Part shown: positions 35,564-48,120 of the stretch, in pieces
How positions within the stretch are numbered: the first letter of the stretch is position 1
Layout of the letters: each line of letters opens with the position of its first letter
The notes under the pieces: generated by a model
Databases searched by the model: none
Told to the model about the DNA's origin: nothing
Seen by the model: the letters and a program-made list of their open reading frames with translations, nothing else
Program-made: the position numbers and the translations under genes
From: Phytophthora hibernalis
Lineage: Eukaryota > Oomycota > Peronosporomycetes > Peronosporales > Peronosporaceae
Assembly: GCA_012656075.1 (NCBI GenBank)
Contig: JAAKBF010000041.1
Span: 806,001-870,000, forward strand
DNA: 64,000 nucleotides
Reading direction: 5' to 3'

Positions 35564-37751
35564 GGGGGTTAGCACAACTCAATAACCGGGATACTCGTTG
35601 GAGTGTCAAAAGGGGAATTAACTCCACACAGTTCTTCGAGGGAGCGACAACACCTCTTAGCCGCACCGATGCTCGGCACGGCTCCCTCAATTGCTAGGAG
35701 AGCGGTCACTTTGGCACTGATTGACAGGAACGCGTTTGCGCGCTGTGCGCTGCCACCCATTTGAATATTACGTAATTACCTTTTTGCCATATATTGGTGT
35801 GTCCACACAACCTTTGATATTTGGCTCGGGTCGGGCTCGGGTCGGAGGCTGCCGGTCGGAGGTCGGATATTATATGTATGGTAAGGTGAGCGAGTTCAAA
35901 GGGTCTATTCAAGCTACTTATCACTAGAAGATCTCTGTAATGTTCCTCATCCACCATGACTGTATCTTTCTTCTCCGCGTCGCTTTCTCGTTCTGCTGGT
36001 TCGATACTTCGGGCTTCACGGGGGCATTCCTCGAAGGGCACGTGGGTCACGCTCACCTCACGACTGCCCGTGCTTCTGCCCCGTGCGTCGAGTGATACGC
36101 CGTCTATTCCTGCTCCGACACAGACGTCTGATAGTGCTGGCGATGCAAACAGCAGTCCATTGAGGGGATTCGGAACAGGACTCGTTCGCGTGGACAGCAC
36201 TCGCTGCAAAGTGCTGCTCGAATTGCGATTTAAAGTCATGAAGGGCAACTTTCAAGGTTCCAAGAGCTGGAACCAATTGCGCAATGCGTGATCTCTGCTG
36301 GCTTCCGTGGTGTCTCGTTATAGTGATATCACTGTCATACCCACTCAGTGCAAGTCTAAGGTATTATAGGACGTCTTGCCTGTGAAGAGCTCTACTGTAG
36401 TGAAGCCATTAACTTTGTCATTGTCAATGGTGCCCAGATCAAACACATGCGGAAGCAATACAGTGTATACCGCTGCGCTCAACCAGACACTGAGAAAGGG
36501 CAACTGCGCACGCTGCAGTGCTATGAGACTATGTGCGATGTATGGTCTGCTATAGTGCTGTTTTTCGCCACGGCACAAACCCGTTTAAACTGCAGATTTA
36601 TTGGATCGATCCGGATTTATCCGCGGCAAAAAGCCAGTGGTCTGCACAAAAGCCACATCACCAAGCGGATGCGAGGGTAGCGCGTTGATATCAAGCAAGA
36701 TACATCACACAGATGACACGCATCAAAACGAACAATGTTGGCTGAAAACGTTAACGTTGTGCTACTAAACTGAAGCAAATCGGGTTTAATCCTGAGAACT
36801 TACGTAGTTGAAGCTGTTGTCGACGTTGGGTGACCTCCGTCTTCGTTATCGCTACTGTCGTCCTCACTGGACAAAAATGCACGGCGTCTTCATCGCCACT
36901 TTCCTCGCCCCGCTCCAATCAGCTAACGCTAATGGGTCGTACACTACATCGGCCATTGCGCTTATCCACCTTTGCGTTGGAGATCAATTGATAACACTTC
37001 TTGCACGTCACGTTCTTCGTTCCGGCAACCTTCTCAAAATTCATCCGCATGCCAAACTTTGGCCGTCCTCCTCCTATCGTAGCTGCACCGTGTTAACATC
37101 ACGCCGCCCTCTTAGGGCGGGGTTGAGCTACTCGTGTCCGGTGTCGGTGTTGGATCCTCGTTTCCACGCTAAACCTATCGCGCTGGTCTCAATGCACGTG
37201 TCGGTGTTTCGAAGCACTATCAGTTCCCAAGCTGCCTCCCACAGAGAACACCTTGAGTCGAGCTGCTACGTGTCATTATGCCCACAGACCGAGGATCTAC
37301 AGCACCGGCCACTACGCTCGCGGTTGGTCATGACCCCGTCGTGCATGCTCGAGCGGAGAGCGTCACGGAACCATCAGGTTCCGCTGTCATTGACCCCGTG
37401 GAGCCATCGCAAGTAACGGGCGGTGCCTCGTCGATAAACGTTTGCTATTCTAGCGCTTCTCCAACCAACATTCCGCTGACGCAGATGACACCTGCACCGT
37501 CGAGCACATCAATCGTTGGTACGGTTGCAGCAAGCTCTGCCTCCGGGGTAGAAGTCGCGTTGTTGGCAGCGCCAGCTCAGCAAAAGATCCCACGACGCTG
37601 TGTTGGACGATAGAGCTCGTGGACAAGATGTTCTCGATAATGTAATAACTATACCACCCGCTTAGTCGCACGTAGGCGGGGTCAGGATGTTGCTCTTCTC
37701 CTTCTTAACCCCAACACTCGCGGCGTTTTCGAGGGTGTGCCCAGCTCTTAA
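35564..37751. other. Stretch without a confident gene
   Basis: About 2.2 kb. Several open frames of 110-200 aa exist (35706-36248 minus; 36808-37416 plus; 37278-37613 plus), but none shows a motif I can name. The Ser/Pro/Thr-rich frame at 37278-37613 could be an old gag N-terminus, which is speculation. Confidence 0.4.
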
Positions 37752-40700
37752 CATGTTGTTAAAGACTACATGTTAAAAATAGTCTAAACTCACACTTTGT
37801 AAAGTCCCATATAAGTACGATGTATTTTTCTGAACGTCAAGACTGGATGTTTGTGCATGGACACTGTCCTCGCATGGCAATGTGCCCACATGTAGTATAA
37901 GACAGCGGCGCCACTCCCTAGTAAATAACACGTTGTGTATCTGGTTGACATTTTTATTATGAACGCCCTTTTCATGAAAGGTTTCTAGTCAAAGTCCGAA
38001 CGTGACTCCTAGGCCATGCTTCTTTTCATGTGGAACACTCAAATATGTATTACACATAGCGAGACAAAGCTACAACTACCTCCGTAGCAGGTGCCTACTT
38101 GTCGGCTTGTTGGACGTCATCATCTGCATGCTCGCCATCATCTGCATCGTCACCGTCTTCACCACTTCCTTCATCCACACTAGTGCGGCGCCGCTTCTTC
38201 CCAAAGCCGCGCATTTGAATGTCCCGGCCAACAAGAGGGTGAGAGCGCTCCTTGCCGTTGTTCCACTTGATGTGCCATATATGATGGCACGTCAAGGTGT
38301 TGCCCAGATAGTGTTTGGGGCGCCCGTGGTCGCAGAGGTAGACTCTATTTACATGAAGCGTCACAGTGTTTTCAAAACTCCACTCACGCACCTCTTGTTT
38401 CCGTCGCTGCATGCCTTGCAGAAGAATCGCGTGGCGCAGCGCTCGCCTTTCTTCTGCTTCCTGTTCGAGCACACCTTGCACTGGTGTTGGGGCCTCTTGC
38501 GGACCCCGCCCACGTGCTGCCAATCTGGGAATTCGGTGAGCTTGTGCTCAGAGGACACAACAGGCATTGTCTCGGCCGGAGCCGGTGGACCGGGCGACAT
38601 CATCTAATAGCAAAACATCACACTAGTTTAGTAAAACAACTATAAGCTAAACACAATGATCAATGTACCTGGTCTGCAAAGTCAGCCGCAGTGAGCTCGA
38701 GCATTTGCGTCTGCAGGATACGCAGGAAATTGGCATGGTCTGCGGGGGTTGGTCGTTTCGCTTCTGGGCTTCTCGATAGACAATAAAGGCGTTCACGATC
38801 GCCATGTCAACGAGGCCCAGAAAGATTGTCTTGTAGTACTTACGGAAAACAACCGCAAGCTGCAGCGAATAGCGCTGCAGCCTCAACTGGTGGTGTATGT
38901 CGACTCCTCCCATCAAGCGCTGGTTGTTACGCATCATTGACGGACATGGGACGACTACTTTCCTACCACCTCGCAGACGACGCTCTATACAACATCGTAA
39001 AAAACAACAAGTAGTTAGTGACGACATCGCTAAGAATAGAAACGGTAACATACGACAAGACTGCAGCACTCTGCTGCCGCCCGTAGCAAGTAGGTGAGCG
39101 GCCTTTCAATCCCACCACAGCATAGCTGTCAGCTACGGGCAGCTCTTGGACACTGTCAGCTTCGTGGTCCCGCGCGGAACACCCCGCGGACGGTTCTTTT
39201 CTTCGTCTTCAGCTCCTGCGGGAATCCCTTTTGTTGATCAGGACAGTGCCGACAGTGTACACGTTGCGGCTCAGTAATTGCAGCGTGAGCTGCCCGGACG
39301 TGTAGAAGCGGTCGGTCACGACCGCATGATACACACCTACTTGGGGAGGCGGGAGCACTTCATGCAGGATCCGCACAACGACCGCAGGACCAGAGTTTGG
39401 GTCTGCAGAAAATTTGGTCGGCGACTGGCCGTCCAATTCACTCGCGTGTTGATCAGTTCCGCAATAGACCTCCAATCTACGAAGTAGTAATATACAACAT
39501 AACAGTCGTTAGTCCACGTAGTATATCATACATGAACTAGAAGAAACACGTACCGTGATTCCATCCATCCTCTAGCAGCTTCTTCAGTACATTGCCGTCC
39601 TGCGCGAGCACCGCCATCTCTTAATGTGTCATGAGGTCCCAATCCGTTGTTGTTGAACTCCAGGCGCGTGGTAACTTCACGACTGCCTCTTTCAGTCGCT
39701 TCGTAGCCAGTCTCTTCGCCGCATTTTTCTAGCGGCGAGCAATAATCGCGGCGCCGTCCACAGAACCCTCAATCGCGCTATCATCCTCCACACCATCCTT
39801 GTCCTTGTCCGCATCCTCATCTTCATCCTCTTCTCCCTCGTCGTCATCTTCCGCATCGTCGTCCTCCTCTCCCTCATCCGATTCGTCTCCATCGTCTTCA
39901 CCCTCCGCTAGTTCATGAGCCCCCACATACCAACTAGCAGAGTCCGAGCTGTCGCCTTCCACGTCCGAGTCCAATCTTTCATCGACAAACAGTGACGGGA
40001 TCGAGTTGGACAAAACCTCTGGTTCAGCAACATCCTCCAACTCGCAGACATCATCCAAATTCAGTGCTCTATAGACAACGTAGATGTAGTCATATACAAC
40101 ATACTGTCAATCAAACATGTTGTATAACAGCTCATGTTATTGGCAGTACGAACCGAGCCGTCGGTCGCGTTGGTGGCGGCGAACGTATTCCTGCTGCAGA
40201 AGCGATCATACTGGTAGGTCTGCTCGCAAAGCACAACAAAGATTATCTTCGCGTCCTCCAATGTGCATTCGCAACATAACGTACCCTGACAATTAGCTCT
40301 CGTCGTCGGCAGCTTCATCGTCTTTCGCAACATGCGGACTCGTTTTTCGCTTCTTCTTTCCCGCCGACTTGCTGGTCTTGGCTGTATTACAGCCCTCATC
40401 CGCTTCTTTGTCGCCATCACCTCTTTCTTCAACACATGATCCAGACGCGTCTGAATATCTGCACGAGTCTTGGCGCCGCGCTTCTCCTCCTTCTCCAACC
40501 GCAAGCGCTCTTTCATCTGCGCGATTTCTTCTTCGTAGATGCTGAGACCGCCCGAACAACAGCGACTGCTTCTTTGGCCTTCTTCGCCTCGGTCGCACGC
40601 ACCTTCCCCTTCCCGGTCTTCTTCGTTATCACCTTCGAGGTCGAGCGCTTACCATTCGCTCGACCTCTCTTCCGCTTCGACTCCTTTTCCTCATCCGACT

Positions 40701-41199
40701 CCTCTTCTTCGTCCGACTCCTCCACCTCGTCCTCGTCCTCGCCCGCATCGTTCTCCCCTCGTTCTTGTCCTTGCATTGCATGGCCGCTAGATACGCGGCG
40801 CTCTTCCCCATCGGCGGCAGCGGTACTGAGCGAGGAACCCTGACTGGCGTCCGCAGATCCACGTCCTCGGCGCGCTCTCCGGCCAGGTACGCCTGGTGCT
40901 CAGCTACGTACCGAATGTGGGCTTCAGCTGGCTGGCCTTCTAGTTTGGCCAGGAAAGCCTCCGCCTCACTCCGGGTTTATCGTCGTCGAGGCATTTTCTC
41001 ACTTGGTTTCTTTTTCAGGAATGATTCGAAATGACCACTGGCGCAAGCCAATCGTTTAGTGGGGAAAACGGCGAGTTCTCTTGCACCCTGGTCGCACATC
41101 ATACGTGCTGGATTCAACCCAAGTAATGCCCTACCCGCGTGCAAACGGCCAAAGCCCATACAAAAGTGCATTCTTTAACATGTTGTCTTGAACAACATG
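37752..41199 (-). mobile_element. PiggyBac-like element, degenerate
   Basis: 3448 bp. The left end is preceded by TTAA (37748-37751), the obligatory piggyBac target; the right end is followed by TTAT (41200-41203), one base off. The ends are inverted copies: CATGTTGTTAAAGACTACAT at the left against CATGTTGTTCAAGACAACAT at the right (minus-strand reading). A broken transposase on the minus strand fills the interior. Confidence 0.82.
38095..40862 (-). pseudogene. PiggyBac-type transposase relic
   Basis: Fragments in order from the N-terminus (right side): a basic and acidic low-complexity region (Glu/Asp runs at 39729-40058, Lys/Arg-rich 40293-40776), then YHAVVTDRFYTSGQLTLQLL (catalytic Asp in the DRFYTS context), then QRLMGGVDIHHQLRLQRYSL and KYYKTIFLGLVDMAIVNAFI, which are hallmark piggyBac blocks. 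It ends in a Cys/His zinc ribbon (CKVCSNRK, ATRFFCKAC, VYLCDHGR, LTCHHIWHI). Frames change at least six times, so no active protein is encoded. Confidence 0.85.
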
Positions 41200-41796
41200 T
41201 TATGAACAAGTGCAACTGGCGACGTTGTTATATACAACCTTGAGTGCTGGGGGTTAACGACAGCGGAAACGGTAGTGGCGGCGGCCATGGCACAAGCACC
41301 TACAGCAGCTACTAGTGCCGCGCACTCATCGACTTCGAGATCCATCCGAGCGCCTTCTTCTTTCAAAGTGAAATTTCTGTGCATCGGTGTCGACCCGAGA
41401 CACGACTCCTCGACTGGTGTCTCGTGTCAACACCAAGGCCGTCAAAACAGCCAATCATATCGGACCATGTTGCGTGTCTATGGCGCCGAAGTTCAACACC
41501 GACACCGGACACGAGTAACGCAACCACGCCCTTACAGTACAGTACATGTCATCTCATACCCTTTGCGATGTGGTACATAGCAGGCTTGCTCTTCTCTTCT
41601 GGCGCTGGAAGAGCGTTCGACGTGTAGCGATGGGCAGGCTTCCTCCTCTCATTCTGGAAGAGAGCTTGATGCGCGTGCGTGCTGAATGCGGAATGATGTT
41701 GAAGTGATGTTCGGAAAAATACACAATAACATTTTTTATTACTCTTTATGGCCTTTGTGGTTTCAAATAATTACATATATAGCCCTCTAATATTTA
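41200..41796. other. Spacer between mobile elements
   Basis: About 600 bp with no recognised gene. AT-rich after 41720. Confidence 0.4.
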
Positions 41797-42190
41797 CCGA
41801 CTTCCTCGGCTTATAGTGGACACCCTACGTACCGGTACAGTGTACCACCCTGAAAAGTGACCTTCCGATTTTGGTTACTGTTAGCGGTACCGGTATTAGT
41901 ACTTAAGGCACTCCTGGGCGATGAGGTATTAAATACGCCTGCTGTCATGATGACTCGTTAAACGATGCGTGCCACGAGTCACTACATGTACAGTACACGC
42001 GGTACAACAAGTCCATTCTGCTTAACAAGCTACATGCAGAAGAAAACCGGCAATCGCTCGACAACATTTGCATTGTAGACAGAGCGGCTTCGGGCTAACT
42101 ATGTCAGCACCGCAATCAGCGCGTCCACGCCCGTGCAATGGTCAGCCGCTACGTGATTTAGGTAATACATATACATGCGCCTGATCAAAG
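41797..42190 (+). mobile_element. Partial copy of the 817-bp TA-flanked non-autonomous element
   Basis: Matches 53097-53503 at high identity from the terminal CCGACTTCCTCGGCTTATAG, preceded by TA (41795-41796), through CGCCTGATCAAAG, then ends abruptly. The right half and the second terminal repeat are missing, so it is a truncated copy. Confidence 0.88.
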
Positions 42191-42715
42191 GTATTTATAT
42201 TACATAGCCGCATGGATTTACGGATAAATCTGAAAATAGATCCGGTTATTAATATAACCCGGTTTAATCCGGTAAACTGGACGTACCGTAAAACATGGAT
42301 CCAGTGAGGCACGTAAAAAGTATACATCAAGTATAAAAACATACACGAGTCGCATTGGTAAAAAGTCGTTGGCATTTTTCGCTTATAATGATTCGTTGTT
42401 TATTGGTACCGAATGTTGCACTATACGTGTGTAGTCCTCGCATTTGTGTTCGCATATGCACTGTACTAACATGTAAGCTTACGAAGTATTTGGATGGAGA
42501 AAAATACTTGTTCTCCAAGTGGATAAGCCTTGTTGTTTGTATTACGGAGGGATGCAACATGGTTTGGAGATCATGTCCGTGTCACTCTGTTCGAGAAGTT
42601 GTCGTCACTGCCAAATAAATATGTCTACAGTGTCCCTGATGCGACGGGAAACTAGCAAAACCCTGCTTGAGTAACAAATTGAATAAGGCCGGATTAAAAC
42701 ATGCCCCGGGCACGA
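42191..42715. other. Stretch without a gene
   Basis: 525 bp, AT-rich at 42190-42260. No coding motif is recognised. The 3' end must include the 3' UTR of the scaffold gene. Confidence 0.45.
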
Positions 42716-45700
42716 TCAGAAGCCGAGCGTCGCTCGCTGGTTCCGGTACGCGAGCTCTGCATCTCCTGACTCGGGGTCTGCGGTGCTACCAACCGAAGAT
42801 GAGATGCTACCCTGGGCGTGACCACCATCCGTCGATCCGAGGTTGTGCTTCATGAAGTACGCGTGCGAAAGCTCCAGCATCATCACCCACTGTAGCATGT
42901 CTTCGCGGGTCTTCGCGACGATTCGTGTCTGGTGCGTAGGCGAACAGATCATAAACTCGTTCGGCTTGCCAACCCCTTGCCGTGCAGGATCTCTAGAGAC
43001 TTCTGATTGAGTGGGATCGATCCACGCGGTTCACGATCGCCCTCCCGCTTGTAATATCGAAGATATCCGTCCGGCTCAATGTTGCACCACCGCTCGCGAA
43101 CTCCGCGCAGTGACATATTTCCGAACGTACCCTTCTCATTGGAATGAGTGGGGTGTTTTCGGAGGATGCCACTCATCTTTGGCATCGTTCCGTCGCGTGG
43201 CATCTGGTTTGTGGTCGAGTCGTGCGACTGCGTCAGTGAGGCCATGGACGCACTGCTGCTGCTTCGGCGACTGGGACTAGGATCGAATCGTTCCGACATT
43301 CGTTGGGCAACACTAGCAGGAGGCCTGTTGCCACCAATGGATGCCCTGTTACCATTAATTGAGCCTCGGACACCACCACCAAGCGACGCACGAGACCCAC
43401 CGGTAGATCTGCGAGGAACGCTCTGCATCGTTGGTGGACCCCCAATTGAGGCACGTGAGGATTCTCCTCCCTTCGTTGAGACATTAAGCGTGCCATTCGT
43501 CAGCACCTGGAATTGGTCTTGCACCACCGTCATTTCGTCTTTTAATTGTAATCGCCGCTTGCTCAATTCGTTCTTCCGCGTTTCGTCCTTCTCACCTGCC
43601 GCCTTTGCAAGCTGAACCACTGTATCATGCAGCTGGGTTTGGAGCTTTGCTAGCTTATTCTGCAGTCGTGACGTCTCCGACATGCGCTCGTGTGGGGCCT
43701 CGTCAATATCAACCGCGTCAATAGATGAGTCAGCGCGCTGCAACGTAATCGGTTTGCCCTGATCTACGTCGAAGAACACGTTCAACTCATTCTCCATTCG
43801 CCGCATCTCATCCAGCGCCGTCTTCAGGTCATCCTTCAAGTCGGCTCGTCGGATCGACAGGTTATCGGCTTGTTGCTGGTCTCCGACGTTTGAAGCTTTT
43901 GCGATTCCGACCACCGTTTCATGCAGATTCTTCCGCAGCAAAGCGATCTTGTTCTCCAAAAGATCATTTGAGGCGGACGCTCGCCGCTAATAAATTGATC
44001 CTCACGTTTGACGGCTTCTGCTGCCACGTCCATCTGTTGTTGAAACTGGTGAATCTCTGATTCCACGAACTTAGATCGCTCCTCCTCCATTTGGATCTCT
44101 TCTTCCAAGTGATCGCATTGGGCTTTAATCTTCTCGAGAAGACGTTCACGAGCGTCTTCAGCGCGGGTGTCAATCGAACCTCTATGCACCATGGAGCCCA
44201 AAAATGCAGGCGAGAAAACTTGATCTCGTACTGGCCATTCGGATCCACATCGAGATCTCCGTACTCATCCAATTCCCTTTGCAGATTGTCAAGGGTCTCT
44301 TCGATTTCACCTCGAGCTGCCTGCAGTTCATCGTTTTCAGCAATAATGTCGATGACTTCCTTCTCCAGTTCTCCGGTTCGCTGGACCAGCTCTGCGGTCC
44401 TTAGTACCTCTGGCGATTCGTTTTCACCGGCTGCTTGTTGATCGAGCTGCTTGATCATCTCCTTGATTGATTCAGCCTCTTGAATCAAATGCTCACGCTC
44501 CTTCTCCAAGGACTCTTGATGCAGCTGTTCCTCATCGACTTGATTCTCCATAACCTCACACTTCTTTCCAATCTCGAGCATCTGTAAATGCTTGTGACGC
44601 TTTGTAGTCGCCCACACTTGCCTGTGAAGTTCGAATGAAACCATGACTTGGAAGTACTCCATACGCAGGGAGTTCTGCATTACTCGTGCTGCACGAGCTT
44701 CTTTTCCTTCTTCGGTCTCTTCATGTGGAATTTGTTCCTCAACTCGACCCACAATACCTTTAGAGATGTCGGCAAACTTAATGCGTACAGGACGCACCAT
44801 TCGTGCGAGCAGTTCCAGAACCTCCGAATACGTGTACCCAGTCAACGAGACCCCATTCATCATTGTAACTCGCATATTTACCGCAAGGTGCTTTTCAGGC
44901 TTGACGCTCCAGTTATAAATTTCTGCTGGGCTCGCCATTCCGTTTGGCAACTTGTAAATTTCCGCAATGTGGACCTGGAGATCTGTGAATTCCGTACCAG
45001 GAATTCCAGCAATTTGCTTGAGGTTGAGTCCTAGGCGGCCAGGACCAAATGTCACCTCGATCTCGTGTACCCAGTTGTAGATGACACCAGTCTTCATGGG
45101 TGGACGCAACCATTGCGTATGTCCGTAGGGTGATACATAGTATGTCTTGCCGTCGTTGGTTTTACTCTGACGTGTGGACCAGCCTTTAGGCAAAACTAGG
45201 ATTTCACCAGACTCCATCACCTCAACGGCTTCGCAGGGTAGCTTATTTCGGATCCTCGCTAGGACCTCTTCCAAGTTGGCATCAATTGGTGTTTTCTCTA
45301 TAGCTTCTGGTACTGCAGTGATAGTCGCGTGCTCACCTTCCTGCTCAGACATATCTTCCACGGTCTTCTCTCCATTCTCTGCCTCCTGTTGCTCAGATTC
45401 TTTCGATTCGGCTGCGGTGGCTACGGGTTCATTGTCGTTCTCAGTGCCCATCACATCTGCTGTCCCAACGAGAAGATTTGGGGATGCAGCAGGCGAAGCT
45501 ACAGGCATGTCCAGCTCCCGAGGAAACTGCAGTCCCACTTCAGGTGTCGCCACTGCTTCATCGGCGGCCAAATTGTTCACCGCAGTACCATTAACATTAA
45601 CTGATACCTGCTCCTCGGCTGCAGGTTCCACGGGAGCGTCAGCATCAATAGACAGTGCAGGAACCTCCGGCGTTTCATCTACCAGCAGCACAGGCGCAGC

Positions 45701-46276
45701 AGTTTCTGGGATTACGATCGTCAGCGGATCCTCCAGCTTCTCGGCACCGTCAGCATCTGCAGCCTCGCTAGCTGCCGTCTGATCCTCCACAGGATCCTTC
45801 TCTGCAGCTGAAATTTTCTCCAGTGGCTCTTCAATTGCTGCAGTTTCTTCAGTAGGTTCGCTATCCGTGACTGCATCTGCAGCAGCTTCATCATCAGGAG
45901 TCGGAGGATCTTCCAGCTTCTCTTCTTCTTCTGCAGTCTCTACTTCCACCACCCCACTCTCTTCAGTAGTATCCTCATCCACGTGCAGCTCCTCGGGAGT
46001 CGATGGTTGCTCCTGATCTTCGCTAAGCTCTTCAGCCGCAGCTCCCTGCTCTTCTACTGGGTCTTTTTCCACCGGAACTCCCGCTTCCACATCAATTCCA
46101 TCTGTCACTTCATTGGGCAGTGTCTCCGTCCCCTCAGTTCCCTCTGCAGTCGTGATATCTTCCATTTTCTCCTCACTCACAGCAGTATCCACCTCTATTT
46201 GTGTCTCTAACGCGGCTTCTACGTCGGGAGGTGGCGTGGCATGTGTATCGTTCTCTGGTAGTGTGTTCTGCTCCAT
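42716..46276 (-). CDS. WW-PDZ-coiled-coil-PH scaffold protein, three single-base frame breaks
   Basis: No intron is needed. The order is: a long Glu/Ala/Pro-rich acidic N-terminus (residues 1-340), a WW-like domain (LPKGWSTRQSKTNDGKTYYV, second Trp in GHTQWLRPP), a PDZ-like domain (GRLGLNLKQIAG to NGVSLTGYTYSEVLELL), a long coiled coil with two similar blocks (LHETVVGIAKA and LHDTVVQLAKA), a Ser/Arg/Gly stretch with RASIGG repeats, and a C-terminal PH domain (KMSGILRKHP, RERWCNIEPDGYLRYYKR, and MLQWVMMLELSHAYF with the conserved Trp). WW binds proline motifs, PDZ C-terminal tails and PH phosphoinositides, so a membrane-associated scaffold is likely; no orthologue name is claimed. Deletions lie in an A tract 44200-44204, a T tract 43967-43969 and a C tract 42973-42976. 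Adding three bases gives 3564 nt, 1187 aa. Confidence 0.82.
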
Positions 46277-46711
46277 TTGACGTGTGTCTGGGCGGCCCTA
46301 GCGGCGTCTAGAGACTCTGCGCGTCTGACTGCGTGTGGGGACCCCGCAAAGCTCAACAACAGAGCCACAGTACTCCCCACGAAAAATAGGACTGCACTAA
46401 GTACGATCTTGGGAATCCAGCGAACAGAGAGGCGACTTTGAAGCTGCAACTGCTGGTCTGGTCGGGGATTATGAAGTGGCGAAGTGCGTGACTTGGTTAG
46501 AACAGATAAAGAAAAATGGCAAGGTGATGATGACCTCGTCGCCATTTTTCGCATCAGGTCAAGAGCTCCACTAGACTTTAGTCGAGACTTTTTCATGCGA
46601 CAAAGGTGGTTGAAGCCAGATGGAATCCTGATTACGTGTTGGTGCAGGCGTGTTCAACTGCACGTTGCCTTCACTGCCTTTTACACCACTTTGCTGCTGC
46701 GTTACAGTGAG
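46277..46711. other. Gap between two minus-strand genes
   Basis: 435 bp holding the 3' UTR of the R3H gene and the promoter and 5' UTR of the scaffold gene. No motif is supportable. Confidence 0.4.
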
Positions 46712-48120
46712 TTAGACCTGTGGGGCCTCAACCAAGTAAAAGCCGTCGCTGCACTCGCTGCTTTTGGACTGCAGTTCCAATGCGCGGCCGTTGTCGACGA
46801 CTTTCTGGGGCGAGGTCGCTACGACTTGGCGCTTGGCAATACGCGTCTCGCGAATGAACTCGCACAGCGAAATCTGCGCCAGGTCGTCGGCCGAGAGTTT
46901 CTTCTTTGGGCTCTTGAGCACCATGATCTTCGTGCTCAGGCGGCGGTTGGTGTCGGCTGAACAAGGCACACATGACATAAGCTTGTGATCGACGAGAGCA
47001 AGTGCCATACACAGGATAACGCACTTCGTGATCGCACACCGTAGAACTGGCAAACGCTGTGAATGATCAGTCGGTGGAAAGCCGAGTCCAGCAAAGGCAG
47101 AATCAACCGCACATCCTTCTCGTTCGCGCGCACGAGCTCGATCGGGTGCTTCAGCATGCGGAACAATGGCGTTGCAACTTCCAGTTCTGATGGCACCTCT
47201 TGCCACTGCAACAATTTTCAATAAGCTACTTGCTTGCGATAACATTTTCACAGCATTCTTCACGTACCTGGATGAAGTGTAAGACCACGTACTCCACCGC
47301 CTCAATAAACGGAGCAAACGAGTTAAATGACCGCAGCATCAACGTTCGCGCACGGCGGTCAACACGAGTAAACATTTGCTCGGCATCTGCCCACAACAAC
47401 ATCAGCCACCAGCAAAGAAACAACTCCACACTAACATCCCCAACCCACCGTTCCATTCATCTTTGCGTCGATTGCGTGGAGCATGTGATCGGTTCTCGCG
47501 CGCCCCTCCTCCTTGGCGGAACTCCGTCTGCAGCTCTTCATTCTGAGGCTCCGCCAGCTTCTTAAAGTTTGATCTGCCTCATCAACCCAGTTCAGTCACC
47601 CACATACCCAACCAATAACAACGACAGTCACGCACCTCCACTCCACATTAATGTCCATGTGCTCCATCAAATCCTCCAACCGCGTAGACGCCGCTCGATT
47701 GCCAAAGTGGTGGTCTGTACACAACCATATCAGTATACAACCCCAGTAACCCTCACGCCGACCTCTTCTCTCACCGTTAAACCAACGTTGCTGCTTGCGC
47801 ACGCCCACAGGCAGCTCATTAGGCTTGGACAGGTACCCGGCCGAGCGAATCGGGTGGATGTTGATGAGGCGCTTGCTGCGCGCGAGCGGCGAGTCGCTGC
47901 CCCGTTTCTGCGGCGTGCGTGCGCGGCTGGAGCCGTTGCCATTGCTTCCTGAACGTTCCGCCAGCGCCTTCTGGGCGGCTGCATCGTCCTCGGTGCGCAG
48001 CGGCGCGATGGGCCCCTCTCCCCACGCCATCTCTAGCTCCAGCTCACTGCCGCAGAGCGAACTAACCTCCGAGTCGCTCACATCGGGCGCCTCCGTCGCT
48101 AGTTTGATCACCTGTGCCAT
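46712..48120 (-). CDS. R3H-domain protein, R3HDM4-like
   Basis: Six exons: 48120-47775, 47714-47636, 47573-47449, 47386-47268, 47205-47040 and 46956-46712. All five introns are GT-AG (59-83 bp) and the phases agree; 1080 nt, 359 aa. The N-terminus (MAQVIKLATEAPDVSDSE) is acidic. It is followed by a block resembling the R3H-associated N-terminal domain (INIHPIRSAGYL, NELPVGVRKQQRWFN, TRLEDLMEHMDINVEWR). Near residues 235-280 is the R3H-like core (LLDSAFHRLIIHSVCQFY), then KIMVLKSPKKK. R3H domains bind single-stranded nucleic acid. Human R3HDM4 has the same two-domain order; assignment is by resemblance only. The start at 48120 is preferred over an upstream in-frame ATG at 48192 because the domain-like sequence begins here. 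The frame is intact. It is divergent from bZIP. Confidence 0.78.

Noticed and set aside
35706..36248. 180-aa minus-strand gene
   Set aside because: No recognisable domain, and an equally long antisense frame overlaps it; not supportable alone.
39729..40058. Glu/Asp-rich 109-aa frame as an independent acidic protein
   Set aside because: It lies inside the piggyBac element on the transposase strand and fits its N-terminal low-complexity region.
42716..46276. Calling the scaffold gene, Nup133 and the receptor pseudogenes
   Set aside because: No nonsense codons between the shifts, and corrected lengths are exact multiples of three; error is the simpler reading.
46484..46960. Plus-strand 158-aa frame
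   Set aside because: It overlaps the last exon of the R3H gene in antisense and shows no family motif.
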